Positions 22,874 through 30,121 of a stretch of DNA of 30,121 nt are shown piece after piece (position 1 is the stretch's first letter; each line of letters opens with the position of its first letter). The stretch is from contig CAZLNR010000009.1 of assembly GCA_964561035.1 (NCBI GenBank), forward strand, positions 1-30,121, read 5' to 3'. The DNA comes from XYD2-FULL-39-9 sp964561035. GTDB taxonomy: Bacteria > Patescibacteriota > Patescibacteriia > Magasanikbacterales > GWA2-37-8. Position numbers and translations under genes: made by a program. The notes beneath the pieces were generated by a model. That model made no database searches, was not told the DNA's origin, and was given only the letters and a program-made list of their open reading frames with translations.

Positions 22874-22912
22874 AAAAAAGCCCATGTATCGGCATGCTAT
22901 TGGCGCATGGCT
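22874..22912 (-). terminator. Rho-independent terminator of serS
   Basis: On the minus strand, AGCCATG (22906-22912) pairs with CATGGGCT (22880-22886, one bulged G), followed by T6 (plus-strand A at 22874-22879). The stem begins within the serS stop codon (TAG at 22911-22913). Confidence 0.7.
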
Positions 22913-24146
22913 ATAGATGAGAAATGTTTAAGTATTTTTGCAGCGCTTTTGGAATGCGTATACTGCCGTCCTCCTGCTGCAAATTTTCAATTAGCGCAAT
23001 TGGAAAACGGCTTAAAACCACGGCGGTACCATTTAATGTATGTACAAATTCATTTGTGCCGTCCTCTTTTTTGTATTTGATGTTTAATCTTCGAGATTGA
23101 TAGTCGGTGCAATTGCTGGTGCTGGTAATTTCCCCATAATCATTTTTCATTGTCATCCAAGCCTCAATATCAAATTTTCGATATGCAGGACCTCCCAAAT
23201 CTCCGCTGGCAACATCAATAACACGGTATGGTATTTCCAGTCCATCAACAATCTCCCGTTCCATAGCTAGCAGCTCTTGATGCATAGCTTCGCTATCCTC
23301 CGGCTTGCAGAAAATAAACATTTCTAATTTAGTGAATTGATGTACTCGGTACATGCCTTTGCTTGTCTTGCCGTATGCTCCCGCTTCAGTGCGGAAACAG
23401 TGTGAGATGGCTGCGTATTTTTTAGGTCCGGATTGCAGATCCAGTATTTCATTGGCATGATAGCCTCCCATAGTAATTTCAGCTGTGCCAATAAGGCTTA
23501 AGTCTGTATTTTCAATAGAATAGACTTGAGTTTCTGCGCCTCGGGGGTTAAAACCAATACCTGATAAAATCTCATTTTTTGCTACATCCGGTGTTTCTAC
23601 AAGCTCAAACCCGTGCGCACTCAGTATATCAATGCCGTAATTTAAAAGCGCCAGGTTAAGTCGGACGAGATTATTTTTAGCAAAATAAAATTTAGAGGTT
23701 GCGACTTTAGCGCCTCGTTCAAAATCAACCATGTTTAGTTCTGTAAGTATTTGCTCGTGATCTTTCGGGGCAAAAGAAAACTGAGGCGGGTTTCCGTGTG
23801 TGGCCACAGTTACAAAATCTTCCTCTCCTCCAATAGGGGTGCTTGGATGCGTAAGGTTAGGTATGCGCATCAAAGCCTCTTTGTATTTTTGTTCAATTTC
23901 AGCCGCCTTTGCCTCTAAAACAGCTATCTCATCCCCCATTTTACGCAATCGCGCAATGTCTTCCTCACTAGGTTTTCCTTTTGATTGGCTTTTTCTTTGG
24001 GCGCGCAAATTATCTACAGATCCTTGGAGCTCTCTGCGCTCTTCGTCTATCGCTAGCAATCCCTCCACGTCGCATTCGGTATTGCGTTTTTTGCAGTTTT
24101 CTATAACCAGATCTTTATGTTCACGAATAAATTTTATATCGAGCAT
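22911..24146 (-). CDS. serS: Seryl-tRNA synthetase
   Basis: A 411-residue class II synthetase. The N-terminal tRNA-binding coiled-coil arm is clear (MLDIKFIREHKDLVIENCKK to about 100, rich in Lys/Glu/Ala). The catalytic core has HYRTEAGAYG-type motif 2 (CFRTEAGAYGKTSKGMYRVH), the dimer motif and motif 3 NGTAVVLSRFPIALIEN. I chose ATG 24146 rather than the in-frame ATG 24164, because the shorter form matches the family N-terminus and avoids overlapping the previous gene. It is the last gene of the greA-lysS operon and is followed by a terminator. Confidence 0.96.
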   Translation of the reverse strand: MLDIKFIREHKDLVIENCKKRNTECDVEGLLAIDEERRELQGSVDNLRAQRKSQSKGKPSEEDIARLRKMGDEIAVLEAKAAEIEQKYKEALMRIPNLTHPSTPIGGEEDFVTVATHGNPPQFSFAPKDHEQILTELNMVDFERGAKVATSKFYFAKNNLVRLNLALLNYGIDILSAHGFELVETPDVAKNEILSGIGFNPRGAETQVYSIENTDLSLIGTAEITMGGYHANEILDLQSGPKKYAAISHCFRTEAGAYGKTSKGMYRVHQFTKLEMFIFCKPEDSEAMHQELLAMEREIVDGLEIPYRVIDVASGDLGGPAYRKFDIEAWMTMKNDYGEITSTSNCTDYQSRRLNIKYKKEDGTNEFVHTLNGTAVVLSRFPIALIENLQQEDGSIRIPKALQKYLNISHL

Positions 24147-24156
24147 ATGTACGGGG

Positions 24157-25188
24157 TTAATCAATGTACTTTAAAATAATTTTTTTGTTATTTTTTGTTT
24201 GAATAACTTTTTTGTTCAATGGAAGCAGGTCCATTTTTAAAGCCTGCTTGTAAGTAAACCATCCATAATCGGAACTCTCCGCTTCGGCAAATTGCATTTT
24301 TCCTGATTTTATTTTACATACTGACATGAATAAATGCACCTGATAGTTTTCTTTTTTACTATGTATTGTTGTAGTTAAAATATCCGGAAGCTGTTCTAGT
24401 TTTGTGACGGTAAAGCCGGTTTCTTCTCTTACTTCGCGTATAGTAGTTTCATCAAATGTTTCTCCATTCTCCACTCCCCCGCCTGGAAATTCCCATTTCC
24501 CATTAAATTCAGGGCGCAGATCACGGCGCTTAGTAAGGAGCATTTTTCTATCTTTTACAATAATACCGGCAGCACAGATGATTTGTTCTGGGCGATAATG
24601 TTTCATTAAAAAATATTTGAGCTGAAGCGTCATTTTGCCTCGGTGGCTAATCATGTTTTTTTCCAAGGTGGTCATTTCTGTAAAAGTTTTTTTAAGTGGC
24701 GGGTAATAAAAAATAGCGCTAAAAGCCAGGTGTTCATCAATTGGTTTTGAAAGTTTTGAAGCAATCAGCCCTGCTGTTTTACCAATAAAAATATGAAATG
24801 TGTCTGTTTCAGGATTGTATAAACAGCCGGCAGTTTCAAAGTATGCCGTTCTTTTCTTTTCCGGAACCTGTTTAAGTTTTTTTAACACTTTCTCAACTCG
24901 GGCAGCGGCGGTAGGTGCGAAGCGTTTTGTTTTAACTCCAGGCGCACCATTGAGAGCATCTATAAATAAACCGGTATCTTCAGCAACGGTTAACAGGCCG
25001 GTTTTTTTACCAAAAAATCGTGCTTTTTCAAGCGCATTTTGCCAGGTTGTGTCGTGTGGCTCAGGAACTTCTATATTATGTAATTTTAAATCGCGCAAAC
25101 TTACCGCAGAAAAATTAAGATCTGCGAGCTCGGCTGTTATTTCAGCGTATTTTCCTTGGTTAGTGGTGGCGATTAAAAGTTTTTGCAT
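24157..25188 (-). CDS. RdgB/HAM1 inosine triphosphatase fused to a Nudix hydrolase
   Basis: A 343-residue two-domain protein. Residues 1-200 are an RdgB/HAM1-type non-canonical purine NTP pyrophosphatase: ATTNQGKYAEI at the N-terminus, AEDTGLFIDALNGAPGVKT and the C-terminal ISHRGKM motif. Residues about 205-343 are a Nudix domain with a perfect GX5EX7REUXEEXGU box (GGGVENGETFDETTIREVREETGF region). Both enzymes remove damaged or aberrant nucleotides, RdgB dITP/XTP and MutT-type Nudix enzymes 8-oxo-dGTP. Here they are one chain, with no stop or start between them. It starts 6 bp after the cytidylyltransferase gene. Confidence 0.9.
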   Translation of the reverse strand: MQKLLIATTNQGKYAEITAELADLNFSAVSLRDLKLHNIEVPEPHDTTWQNALEKARFFGKKTGLLTVAEDTGLFIDALNGAPGVKTKRFAPTAAARVEKVLKKLKQVPEKKRTAYFETAGCLYNPETDTFHIFIGKTAGLIASKLSKPIDEHLAFSAIFYYPPLKKTFTEMTTLEKNMISHRGKMTLQLKYFLMKHYRPEQIICAAGIIVKDRKMLLTKRRDLRPEFNGKWEFPGGGVENGETFDETTIREVREETGFTVTKLEQLPDILTTTIHSKKENYQVHLFMSVCKIKSGKMQFAEAESSDYGWFTYKQALKMDLLPLNKKVIQTKNNKKIILKYID

Positions 25189-25194
25189 ATATAT

Positions 25195-25617
25195 TTATAT
25201 TTTTCTTTCTTTTTTCCATTGTTCTTTTATTTTAGAACTCTTAAATATCTCTGGTTTATATGCGTGCAGTCTAACAATTTTTGTTTTTTGCTGGTCAATA
25301 TGTTCTGATAACTTATCTGTAAAAGCTTCTTGGTCATAACCTAGAGCAATAATATCGGGGTTCTCTTCAGCGATAACTTTATATCGATCTTCCCCTAAAT
25401 TTCCAAGTCGCACCTTATCTGCAATATTAAGCGCTTGTATATCCTGTACACGTGTTTGTTCGCTAAAAATCGGAGGAACACCTTTTACTTGAGTAGTAAT
25501 CTCATCTCGAGAAACCACTACCGTAAGGTAATCGCCGTATGATTTTGCTTCTCGTAGCATATGGATATGACCGGCGTGTACAATATCAAAAGTTCCGAAT
25601 ACAAGCACTTTCTTCAT
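25195..25617 (-). CDS. Nucleotidyltransferase (cytidylyltransferase/FAD synthetase-like)
   Basis: A 140-residue nucleotidyltransferase alpha/beta phosphodiesterase-superfamily protein. It has the HxGH catalytic motif (FGTFDIVHAGHIHMLREAK) and the fold pattern of TagD/RibL, including DYLTVVVSRDEIT and IIALGYDQ. Family members transfer CMP or AMP from a nucleotide to a small phosphate (glycerol-3-phosphate, FMN and others). The short size and GYDQ suggest the RibL/TagD-like group, but the substrate cannot be read. It starts 8 bp after lysS. Confidence 0.85.
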   Translation of the reverse strand: MKKVLVFGTFDIVHAGHIHMLREAKSYGDYLTVVVSRDEITTQVKGVPPIFSEQTRVQDIQALNIADKVRLGNLGEDRYKVIAEENPDIIALGYDQEAFTDKLSEHIDQQKTKIVRLHAYKPEIFKSSKIKEQWKKERKI

Positions 25618-25625
25618 AAAATGAT

Positions 25626-27101
25626 TTATTCCTTCGTTTCTGATTTTTCTGGTTTTAAGGTTGGGAACAAGATTACTTCTTTTAGATTCTGTGTGTCTAG
25701 AAGGAGTTTAATTAAACGATCTATACCCATGCCAAGACCGGCAGTCGGCGGCATGCCGTGTTTTAAGGCGGTAACAAAATCTTCGTCAAAAGGCATGCTT
25801 TCATCATCGCCAGCCATCTGTAATCGCTCCTGTTCTTTAAAACGCAACTCTTGGTCTAATGGGTCGTTTAACTCTGAAAAGCCATTGCAAAGTTCATTGC
25901 CACCTACGCAAACAAGCTGCATGCGTTCGACGTAGCGCGGGTTATCAGATTTTCTTTTAGCTAGCGGAGAAAGTTCTACTGGATGGTCGGTCATGAAAAT
26001 AGGGTTGGTAATATATGGACGAGCGTAAGTTTTATATATCTCGTCTACCATTTTGCCGTATCCAGTTTGTGCGTCTACTCCTTCTATATGCAAATCTTTT
26101 ATTTTTGCATATAGAGATTGTTGATCGGAATATTCTTCAATATCAATTTTTGCGTACTGTTTGATAATTTCGCGCATGGTATGGCGTGGATATGGCGGCG
26201 TAAAATCAACTTCTGTGCCGCCGATGTTCATGCGTAAAGGCAACCCTGCGCTGGTAATTATCTTTGGTAACAAATCTTCTATCAAGTTCATGAGGTCTTG
26301 ATAGTTTGCGTATGCCCAATAGAACTCAATTTGAGTAAATTCTGGATTGTGATTATTATCTATGCCTTCATTGCGGAAACATTTTGCAATTTCATATACT
26401 TTTTCAAAACCTCCTACAATCAAACGTTTCAGATATAATTCGGGCGCAACACGCAAATATAGCGGAATATCCAAGGCGTTATGATGAGTTGTGAAAGGTT
26501 TGGCCAGCGCTCCGCCATACAGAGTTTGCAATACCGGAGTTTCAACTTCAAAAAAACCTTTCGCATCAAAGTAATTCCTTATTTCTTTCACGATAACGCT
26601 TCTAATTTTTGCAATGCGCATTGATTCTTCATTGGCAATTAGATCAAGGTATCGTTGTCGGTAGCGGATTTCAATATCAGTAAGACCGTGGAATTTTTCA
26701 GGCAATGGTAATAGTGATTTGCTTAACAAAGTATATTTTTTCACCAATATTGTTAATTCTCCTTTATGAGTGATAAATAAATCACCGGTAATATGCAAAA
26801 AATCACCTAAATCAAAATATTTGATAAATAATTTGTAACTTTCTTTACCTAGTTCTTTTTCTGAAAAAGCAACCTGAATTTTTCCGCTGGCGTCTTTAAT
26901 GTGAGAAAAGCTAATCTTGCCCATTTCGCGCTTTGAAACCAGGCGGCCAGCAATCGCCACGGCGGTTTGTTCTGGTTTTTGCAAAACTTCCGCAATAGGG
27001 TTGTGCGGTTCAGTGGTGCTTGGGAACGGATTGATGCCGGCAGAATGCAAATATTCCAATCTATCTAAGCGTACTTTATCCTCCCTAATATCGTTAGTCA
27101 T
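25626..27101 (-). CDS. lysS: Lysyl-tRNA synthetase, class II
   Basis: A 491-residue class II synthetase with an N-terminal OB-fold anticodon-binding domain (about 40-145, VAIAGRLVSKREMGKISFSH). Class II motif 1 lies around YRQRYLDLI, motif 2 is KCFRNEGIDNNHNPEFTQIE, and motif 3 is GLGMGIDRLIKLLLDT. The length is close to that of bacterial LysRS. It starts 2 bp after the greA stop, in one operon. Confidence 0.96.
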   Translation of the reverse strand: MTNDIREDKVRLDRLEYLHSAGINPFPSTTEPHNPIAEVLQKPEQTAVAIAGRLVSKREMGKISFSHIKDASGKIQVAFSEKELGKESYKLFIKYFDLGDFLHITGDLFITHKGELTILVKKYTLLSKSLLPLPEKFHGLTDIEIRYRQRYLDLIANEESMRIAKIRSVIVKEIRNYFDAKGFFEVETPVLQTLYGGALAKPFTTHHNALDIPLYLRVAPELYLKRLIVGGFEKVYEIAKCFRNEGIDNNHNPEFTQIEFYWAYANYQDLMNLIEDLLPKIITSAGLPLRMNIGGTEVDFTPPYPRHTMREIIKQYAKIDIEEYSDQQSLYAKIKDLHIEGVDAQTGYGKMVDEIYKTYARPYITNPIFMTDHPVELSPLAKRKSDNPRYVERMQLVCVGGNELCNGFSELNDPLDQELRFKEQERLQMAGDDESMPFDEDFVTALKHGMPPTAGLGMGIDRLIKLLLDTQNLKEVILFPTLKPEKSETKE

Positions 27102-27103
27102 AT

Positions 27104-27574
27104 TTATTTCAGTTCTAATATTTCGTAAATTTGTTTTCCTGATGGTGTGGTTACTGTTACTGAATCCCCTGTTTTATGGCCGATAAACGACATGCCGAGT
27201 GGAGATTCATTAGATATTTTACCTGTTAACGGGTCTGCTTCTTGCGCTCCGACAATGGTAAAAGTTTTAGTTTTATCTCCTGTTTTCACTATAATATTGC
27301 TTCCCATTCCGACTGCCCCTTGTGTTTTGTTTGTATCGGTTACAACTTCGCAATGAGCAACAAGGTATTCTAATTCTTGTTTTCGTCCTTGAGCCCAAGC
27401 CATTTCTTCTTTTGCCTGCTGGTATTCGGCATTTTCTGAGAGATCGCCGTGTTGTTTTGCCTCATCAATACGACTAGCTATGTCAGGTATTTTTTGATTT
27501 TTAAGGTGTTCTAATTCAGATTGCAGATCTTTAAGGCCTTGAGCGGTAATATATTGGCTTTTTTCTTCGATCAT
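27104..27574 (-). CDS. greA: Transcription elongation factor GreA
   Basis: A 156-residue GreA: an N-terminal antiparallel coiled coil with the acidic tip GDLSENAEYQQAKEE (the Asp/Glu pair that enters the RNA polymerase secondary channel) and a C-terminal FKBP-like domain (SPLGMSFIGHKTGDSVTV). It rescues backtracked polymerase by stimulating transcript cleavage. The start ATG 27574 follows an extended -10 promoter. It lies between mrdA and lysS. Confidence 0.97.
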   Translation of the reverse strand: MIEEKSQYITAQGLKDLQSELEHLKNQKIPDIASRIDEAKQHGDLSENAEYQQAKEEMAWAQGRKQELEYLVAHCEVVTDTNKTQGAVGMGSNIIVKTGDKTKTFTIVGAQEADPLTGKISNESPLGMSFIGHKTGDSVTVTTPSGKQIYEILELK

Positions 27575-27605
27575 ATATGCGTTTTTATCGATATGTTATT
27601 AAAAA

Positions 27606-27614
27606 ATTATATCA
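27606..27614 (-). promoter_or_regulatory. Extended -10 promoter of greA-lysS-serS
   Basis: On the minus strand TGATATAAT (TGn-TATAAT, 27606-27614), with only a weak -35. The expected start near 27599 gives a leader of about 25 nt to ATG 27574. It shows that greA onward can be transcribed without mrdA. Confidence 0.6.
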
Positions 27615-27649
27615 CAAAGATTGTTCGCTCGTAAAGGATTTTTGCTTAT

Positions 27650-29617
27650 TTAAAGGTACTTTTTCCCCCACCAAAGCAAAAAATCACGTGCTACAGGCTG
27701 GGCGGCGCTTGCACCCTCTTTTCCTTCTTCAACTAGCACTGTTACCACTATTTTAGGGTTTTCAAACGGGGCGAAGGAGGTAAACCAGGCATGATTGTCC
27801 TTGTTGGAGCTCCACTGGGCTGTTCCTGTCTTGCCAGCGCTTGAAAAAGGTAATGTTTTTAACATCTGACAACTGCCATAACTAACGCATTCTTTCATGC
27901 CTTGCCGAACAATATTCATGTTTGTTTCCGATATCGGCACGGTGTATGTGGTAAATTGCAGCTCTGTTTTAGTGTGGGTGCCAGGTTCCTCAATTTGTCC
28001 TGCCAGGTGGGGTTGTACAACGTTTCGGCCGTTGGCAACCGCAGCAGTCCAAACCGCCGCTTGAATCGGTGTTACTAACAAGTCTCCCTGCCCAATAGAA
28101 AGATTATACGTATCACCGACAAACCAAGTCTCTTTTTTTGTTTCTTGTTTCCAATCTTTGCTCGGTAGAAATCCTGGTCGCTCACCTGTTAAATCAATAT
28201 TAGTTTTTTTTGCAATGCCAAACGACTGCATATATTTAACAATGCGATCCACACCTAAACCAACAAAATTTTTATATCCGCCGCCAGCATAATAGAAAAA
28301 TGTATTGACCGACCAAGCAATGGCTTTTGTAACATTGGTAACGCCATGCCCTCCTGCTTTCCAGTCTTTAAAAATTCTGTCACCTAGCTGTAATCCTCCC
28401 GTGCTTAAAAACGCAGTGTTTTGGTTAACAACTTTTTCTTCCAGTGCTGCTGCAGCAACAATAAGTTTGATAATAGATCCGGATGGATAGGTGCCGCCCA
28501 CAGCTCTGTTAAAGAGCGGGTTATCCGGATTGTCGCGATATATTTGATATTTCTCCTGAGAAATGCCGCCTGAAAAATCATTATTATCAAAAGCAGGCAG
28601 GCTTACCATAGCCAAAACCGAACCGTCGCGCGGATCCATAGCGATAGCTGTGCCTTTGGTGCGGTTTGTCTTTATGAGCATCGCCTTAAGCAACTCTTCA
28701 AGTTTAGCTTGTGCTTCCAAGTCAATAGTTAAAATAATATTTTTTCCTGGCTGAGGCGGATCTTCGGCCAGAACACTTTGTTCTTGTCCGGTGGCATTTA
28801 CTTCTACTTTTTTTAAACCGTATTTACCTCGTAAATAATTTTCATATGTTTTCTCCAAGCCAGTTTTACCGATATTATCAAATGGAAGATAGTCGTTATT
28901 TTTACCCAGAGCCTCTATTTCAACATCATTTAGTTTTCCCAAGTAACCTAATAAATGAGAGGTGCTTAAACCACCGCGAACAGTTTCGCTGCCAGAAACA
29001 TACTTTCTTTTACTGCCTTTTTCTATTGATATGCCGGGTAGCTGCGCGCTTTGAATATACAGCTGCAAAGCAGTTTCATAATCAAGATTTTCTTTTATAA
29101 CAAGTGAAGCGTAACTGTATGAACTATATTTTGTTAACAATGCTGTAATTTGCGCTTTGGATACGCCGCTTAAGGCCACTGCTTTGTCTATAACAGCTTC
29201 TCTTTTTCCTAGATTGCGCGGCAAATCTTGAGGGATAAGTGTTAAAGAAAAATTAGGTACGTTTTCTACCATTTCATTATGAAATCGATCATAAATAATA
29301 CCGCGCTCAGAAAGAATGGGGCGCAAGCGTATGCGATTGCCCTCGGCAAGCTCGTGGTATGTATCACCTTTTAAAATTTGCAAATAAAATGTTTTGCCAA
29401 ATAAAATCGACAGGCCTAAGAGCACTACCGCTCCCATGATAAAAATATTTTTTTTCGCAATACTGGTGCCGAGATAATTTCTGGTCTGCGCTATCGCGGG
29501 TTGTTTGCCAACCGCCTGCTCAAAACTAAAAGAGTCCTCAATCCAAGTTCGGCTATATTTGCCTTCCAGATCGCCCTTTCTTTGTTTTTCTTCGGAAATG
29601 TTAAAAAGTTTTTCCAT
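27650..29617 (-). CDS. mrdA: Penicillin-binding protein 2 (elongasome transpeptidase)
   Basis: A 655-residue class B PBP. It has a cytoplasmic N-tail of about 50 residues, then a transmembrane helix (about 55-75, IFIMGAVVLLGLSILFG). The periplasmic dimerisation domain contains NRIRLRPILSERGIIYDR. The transpeptidase domain has the three active-site motifs intact: PSGSIIK (SxxK), SVNTFF (SxN) and KTGTAQW (KTG). It cross-links peptidoglycan during cell elongation with a RodA partner, which is not in this window. The start overlaps the upstream mreD-like gene by 17 nt, so the two are translationally linked. Confidence 0.95.
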   Translation of the reverse strand: MEKLFNISEEKQRKGDLEGKYSRTWIEDSFSFEQAVGKQPAIAQTRNYLGTSIAKKNIFIMGAVVLLGLSILFGKTFYLQILKGDTYHELAEGNRIRLRPILSERGIIYDRFHNEMVENVPNFSLTLIPQDLPRNLGKREAVIDKAVALSGVSKAQITALLTKYSSYSYASLVIKENLDYETALQLYIQSAQLPGISIEKGSKRKYVSGSETVRGGLSTSHLLGYLGKLNDVEIEALGKNNDYLPFDNIGKTGLEKTYENYLRGKYGLKKVEVNATGQEQSVLAEDPPQPGKNIILTIDLEAQAKLEELLKAMLIKTNRTKGTAIAMDPRDGSVLAMVSLPAFDNNDFSGGISQEKYQIYRDNPDNPLFNRAVGGTYPSGSIIKLIVAAAALEEKVVNQNTAFLSTGGLQLGDRIFKDWKAGGHGVTNVTKAIAWSVNTFFYYAGGGYKNFVGLGVDRIVKYMQSFGIAKKTNIDLTGERPGFLPSKDWKQETKKETWFVGDTYNLSIGQGDLLVTPIQAAVWTAAVANGRNVVQPHLAGQIEEPGTHTKTELQFTTYTVPISETNMNIVRQGMKECVSYGSCQMLKTLPFSSAGKTGTAQWSSNKDNHAWFTSFAPFENPKIVVTVLVEEGKEGASAAQPVARDFLLWWGKKYL

Positions 29618-30113
29618 AATATATTGATGTTTTGCCGGCGGAAAAACGAGAGCGTCCAGCGAGTTTAATATATAATAAGTAAACTACAAAGGTAAAAATA
29701 GAGGTGAGTAATACTTCCCAGCCGGCATCTGCGATAATTTCTTTGTAGGGCAGGTTTTCCAATCCTAAAAAATAGTTATTTATAGCGAGGGATATCAAAA
29801 AAATTCCGCGATACAAGCTCATACCCATAAGTGTTGAGAAAAAAATCATATAAAATGATCTGTTCGAGAAAATATTGAATTGAAGCCAGTGCATCATAAG
29901 CAGGCTTGATAGCAGGGAAAGTGTGTTGAGGCCAAAGGGGGTGCTGCCGAACAGTTCCGCGATGTATGAGGTGCATAAAGCTAGAAGAATTATCTTTCTG
30001 TTAGTGCTAATGCTTAAAGATAAGGCCAAAACGCCAAAGATAACATGCAGATGATTATACGGATATGGCAGAAAATTGATTACAAAAATATGCCCGACAA
30101 GTATGCTTATCAT
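29601..30113 (-). CDS. MreD-like rod-shape membrane protein (5' end may extend beyond the window)
   Basis: A protein of at least 170 residues with about five hydrophobic segments, including FVINFLPYPYNHLHVIFGVL, IILLALCTSYIAELFGSTPFGLN, FYMIFFSTLMGMSLYRGIFL and VLLTSIFTFVVYLLYI. Position and topology match MreD, the elongasome protein that sits next to PBP2 (mrdA) in most genomes. MreD sequences are poorly conserved, so this rests mostly on context. ATG 30113 is possible, but the frame is open to the window edge and the true start may lie outside. It overlaps mrdA by 17 nt. Confidence 0.65.
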   Translation of the reverse strand: MISILVGHIFVINFLPYPYNHLHVIFGVLALSLSISTNRKIILLALCTSYIAELFGSTPFGLNTLSLLSSLLMMHWLQFNIFSNRSFYMIFFSTLMGMSLYRGIFLISLAINNYFLGLENLPYKEIIADAGWEVLLTSIFTFVVYLLYIKLAGRSRFSAGKTSIYYGKTF

Positions 30114-30121
30114 GTAGGTGA

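Noticed and set aside
1..30121. CRISPR array, complete insertion sequence, rRNA or tRNA genes
   Set aside because: I saw no regular direct-repeat/spacer series, no transposase and no RNA gene of these classes.

Overview
The window is a chromosomal segment of an AT-rich, gene-dense bacterium that uses the standard stop codons. It resembles Candidatus Patescibacteria (CPR, Parcubacteria-like). This is inferred from compact operons, almost no Shine-Dalgarno sequences, 'tatATG'-type starts, a single Xer-type recombinase, NYN-domain and small orphan proteins, and a fermentative 2-oxoacid oxidoreductase / ADP-forming acyl-CoA synthetase set. No rRNA or tRNA marker is present, so the phylum assignment is tentative.

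Layout. (i) 1-5610, minus strand: a 3'-truncated AmmeMemoRadiSam protein B gene, a large exported murein-hydrolase/S11 peptidase with Thr at the nucleophile position, and clpB behind a sigma70 promoter that carries a CIRCE-like operator. (ii) 5733-10503, plus strand: uppS, a WecG/TagA-type glycosyltransferase, an NTF2-like protein, a small membrane protein, a methyltransferase gene split by an artificial 100-N scaffold gap, gltX and an orphan, ended by a terminator. (iii) 10649-18041, plus strand: an M23 peptidase, ddl, ADP-forming acyl-CoA synthetase, 2-oxoacid oxidoreductase gamma-alpha and beta subunits, and flavodoxin. The last four form a coherent energy module: 2-oxoacid to acyl-CoA with electrons passed to flavodoxin, then acyl-CoA to acid plus ATP. 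(iv) 18046-21826, an accessory island: a Xer-type tyrosine recombinase, orphan genes, an NYN-domain nuclease, an orphan membrane protein, and about 940 bp of noncoding DNA rich in repeats, hairpins and promoters. (v) 21826-30113, minus strand: ftsQ-like, serS, an RdgB-Nudix fusion, a cytidylyltransferase, lysS, greA, mrdA (PBP2) and an mreD-like gene, covering cell division, elongation and translation.

Most unusual points. The accessory island holds a duplicated intergenic cassette (GGCTAA hairpins, then GTGGGGAAGTGGTG, then a short reading frame) on both sides of the NYN gene. Next to one copy is a 189-nt region closed by a 14-bp perfect inverted repeat with a GC-rich, strongly self-complementary core. 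I could not match it to a known RNA family, and it is the best candidate for an undescribed element. Other points are a CIRCE-like box on clpB, a Ser-to-Thr change in the S11 active site, a fusion of two nucleotide-pool-cleaning enzymes, a recurring TGGTATAAT extended -10 box with several apparently leaderless genes, and a false assembly gap that breaks a real gene.
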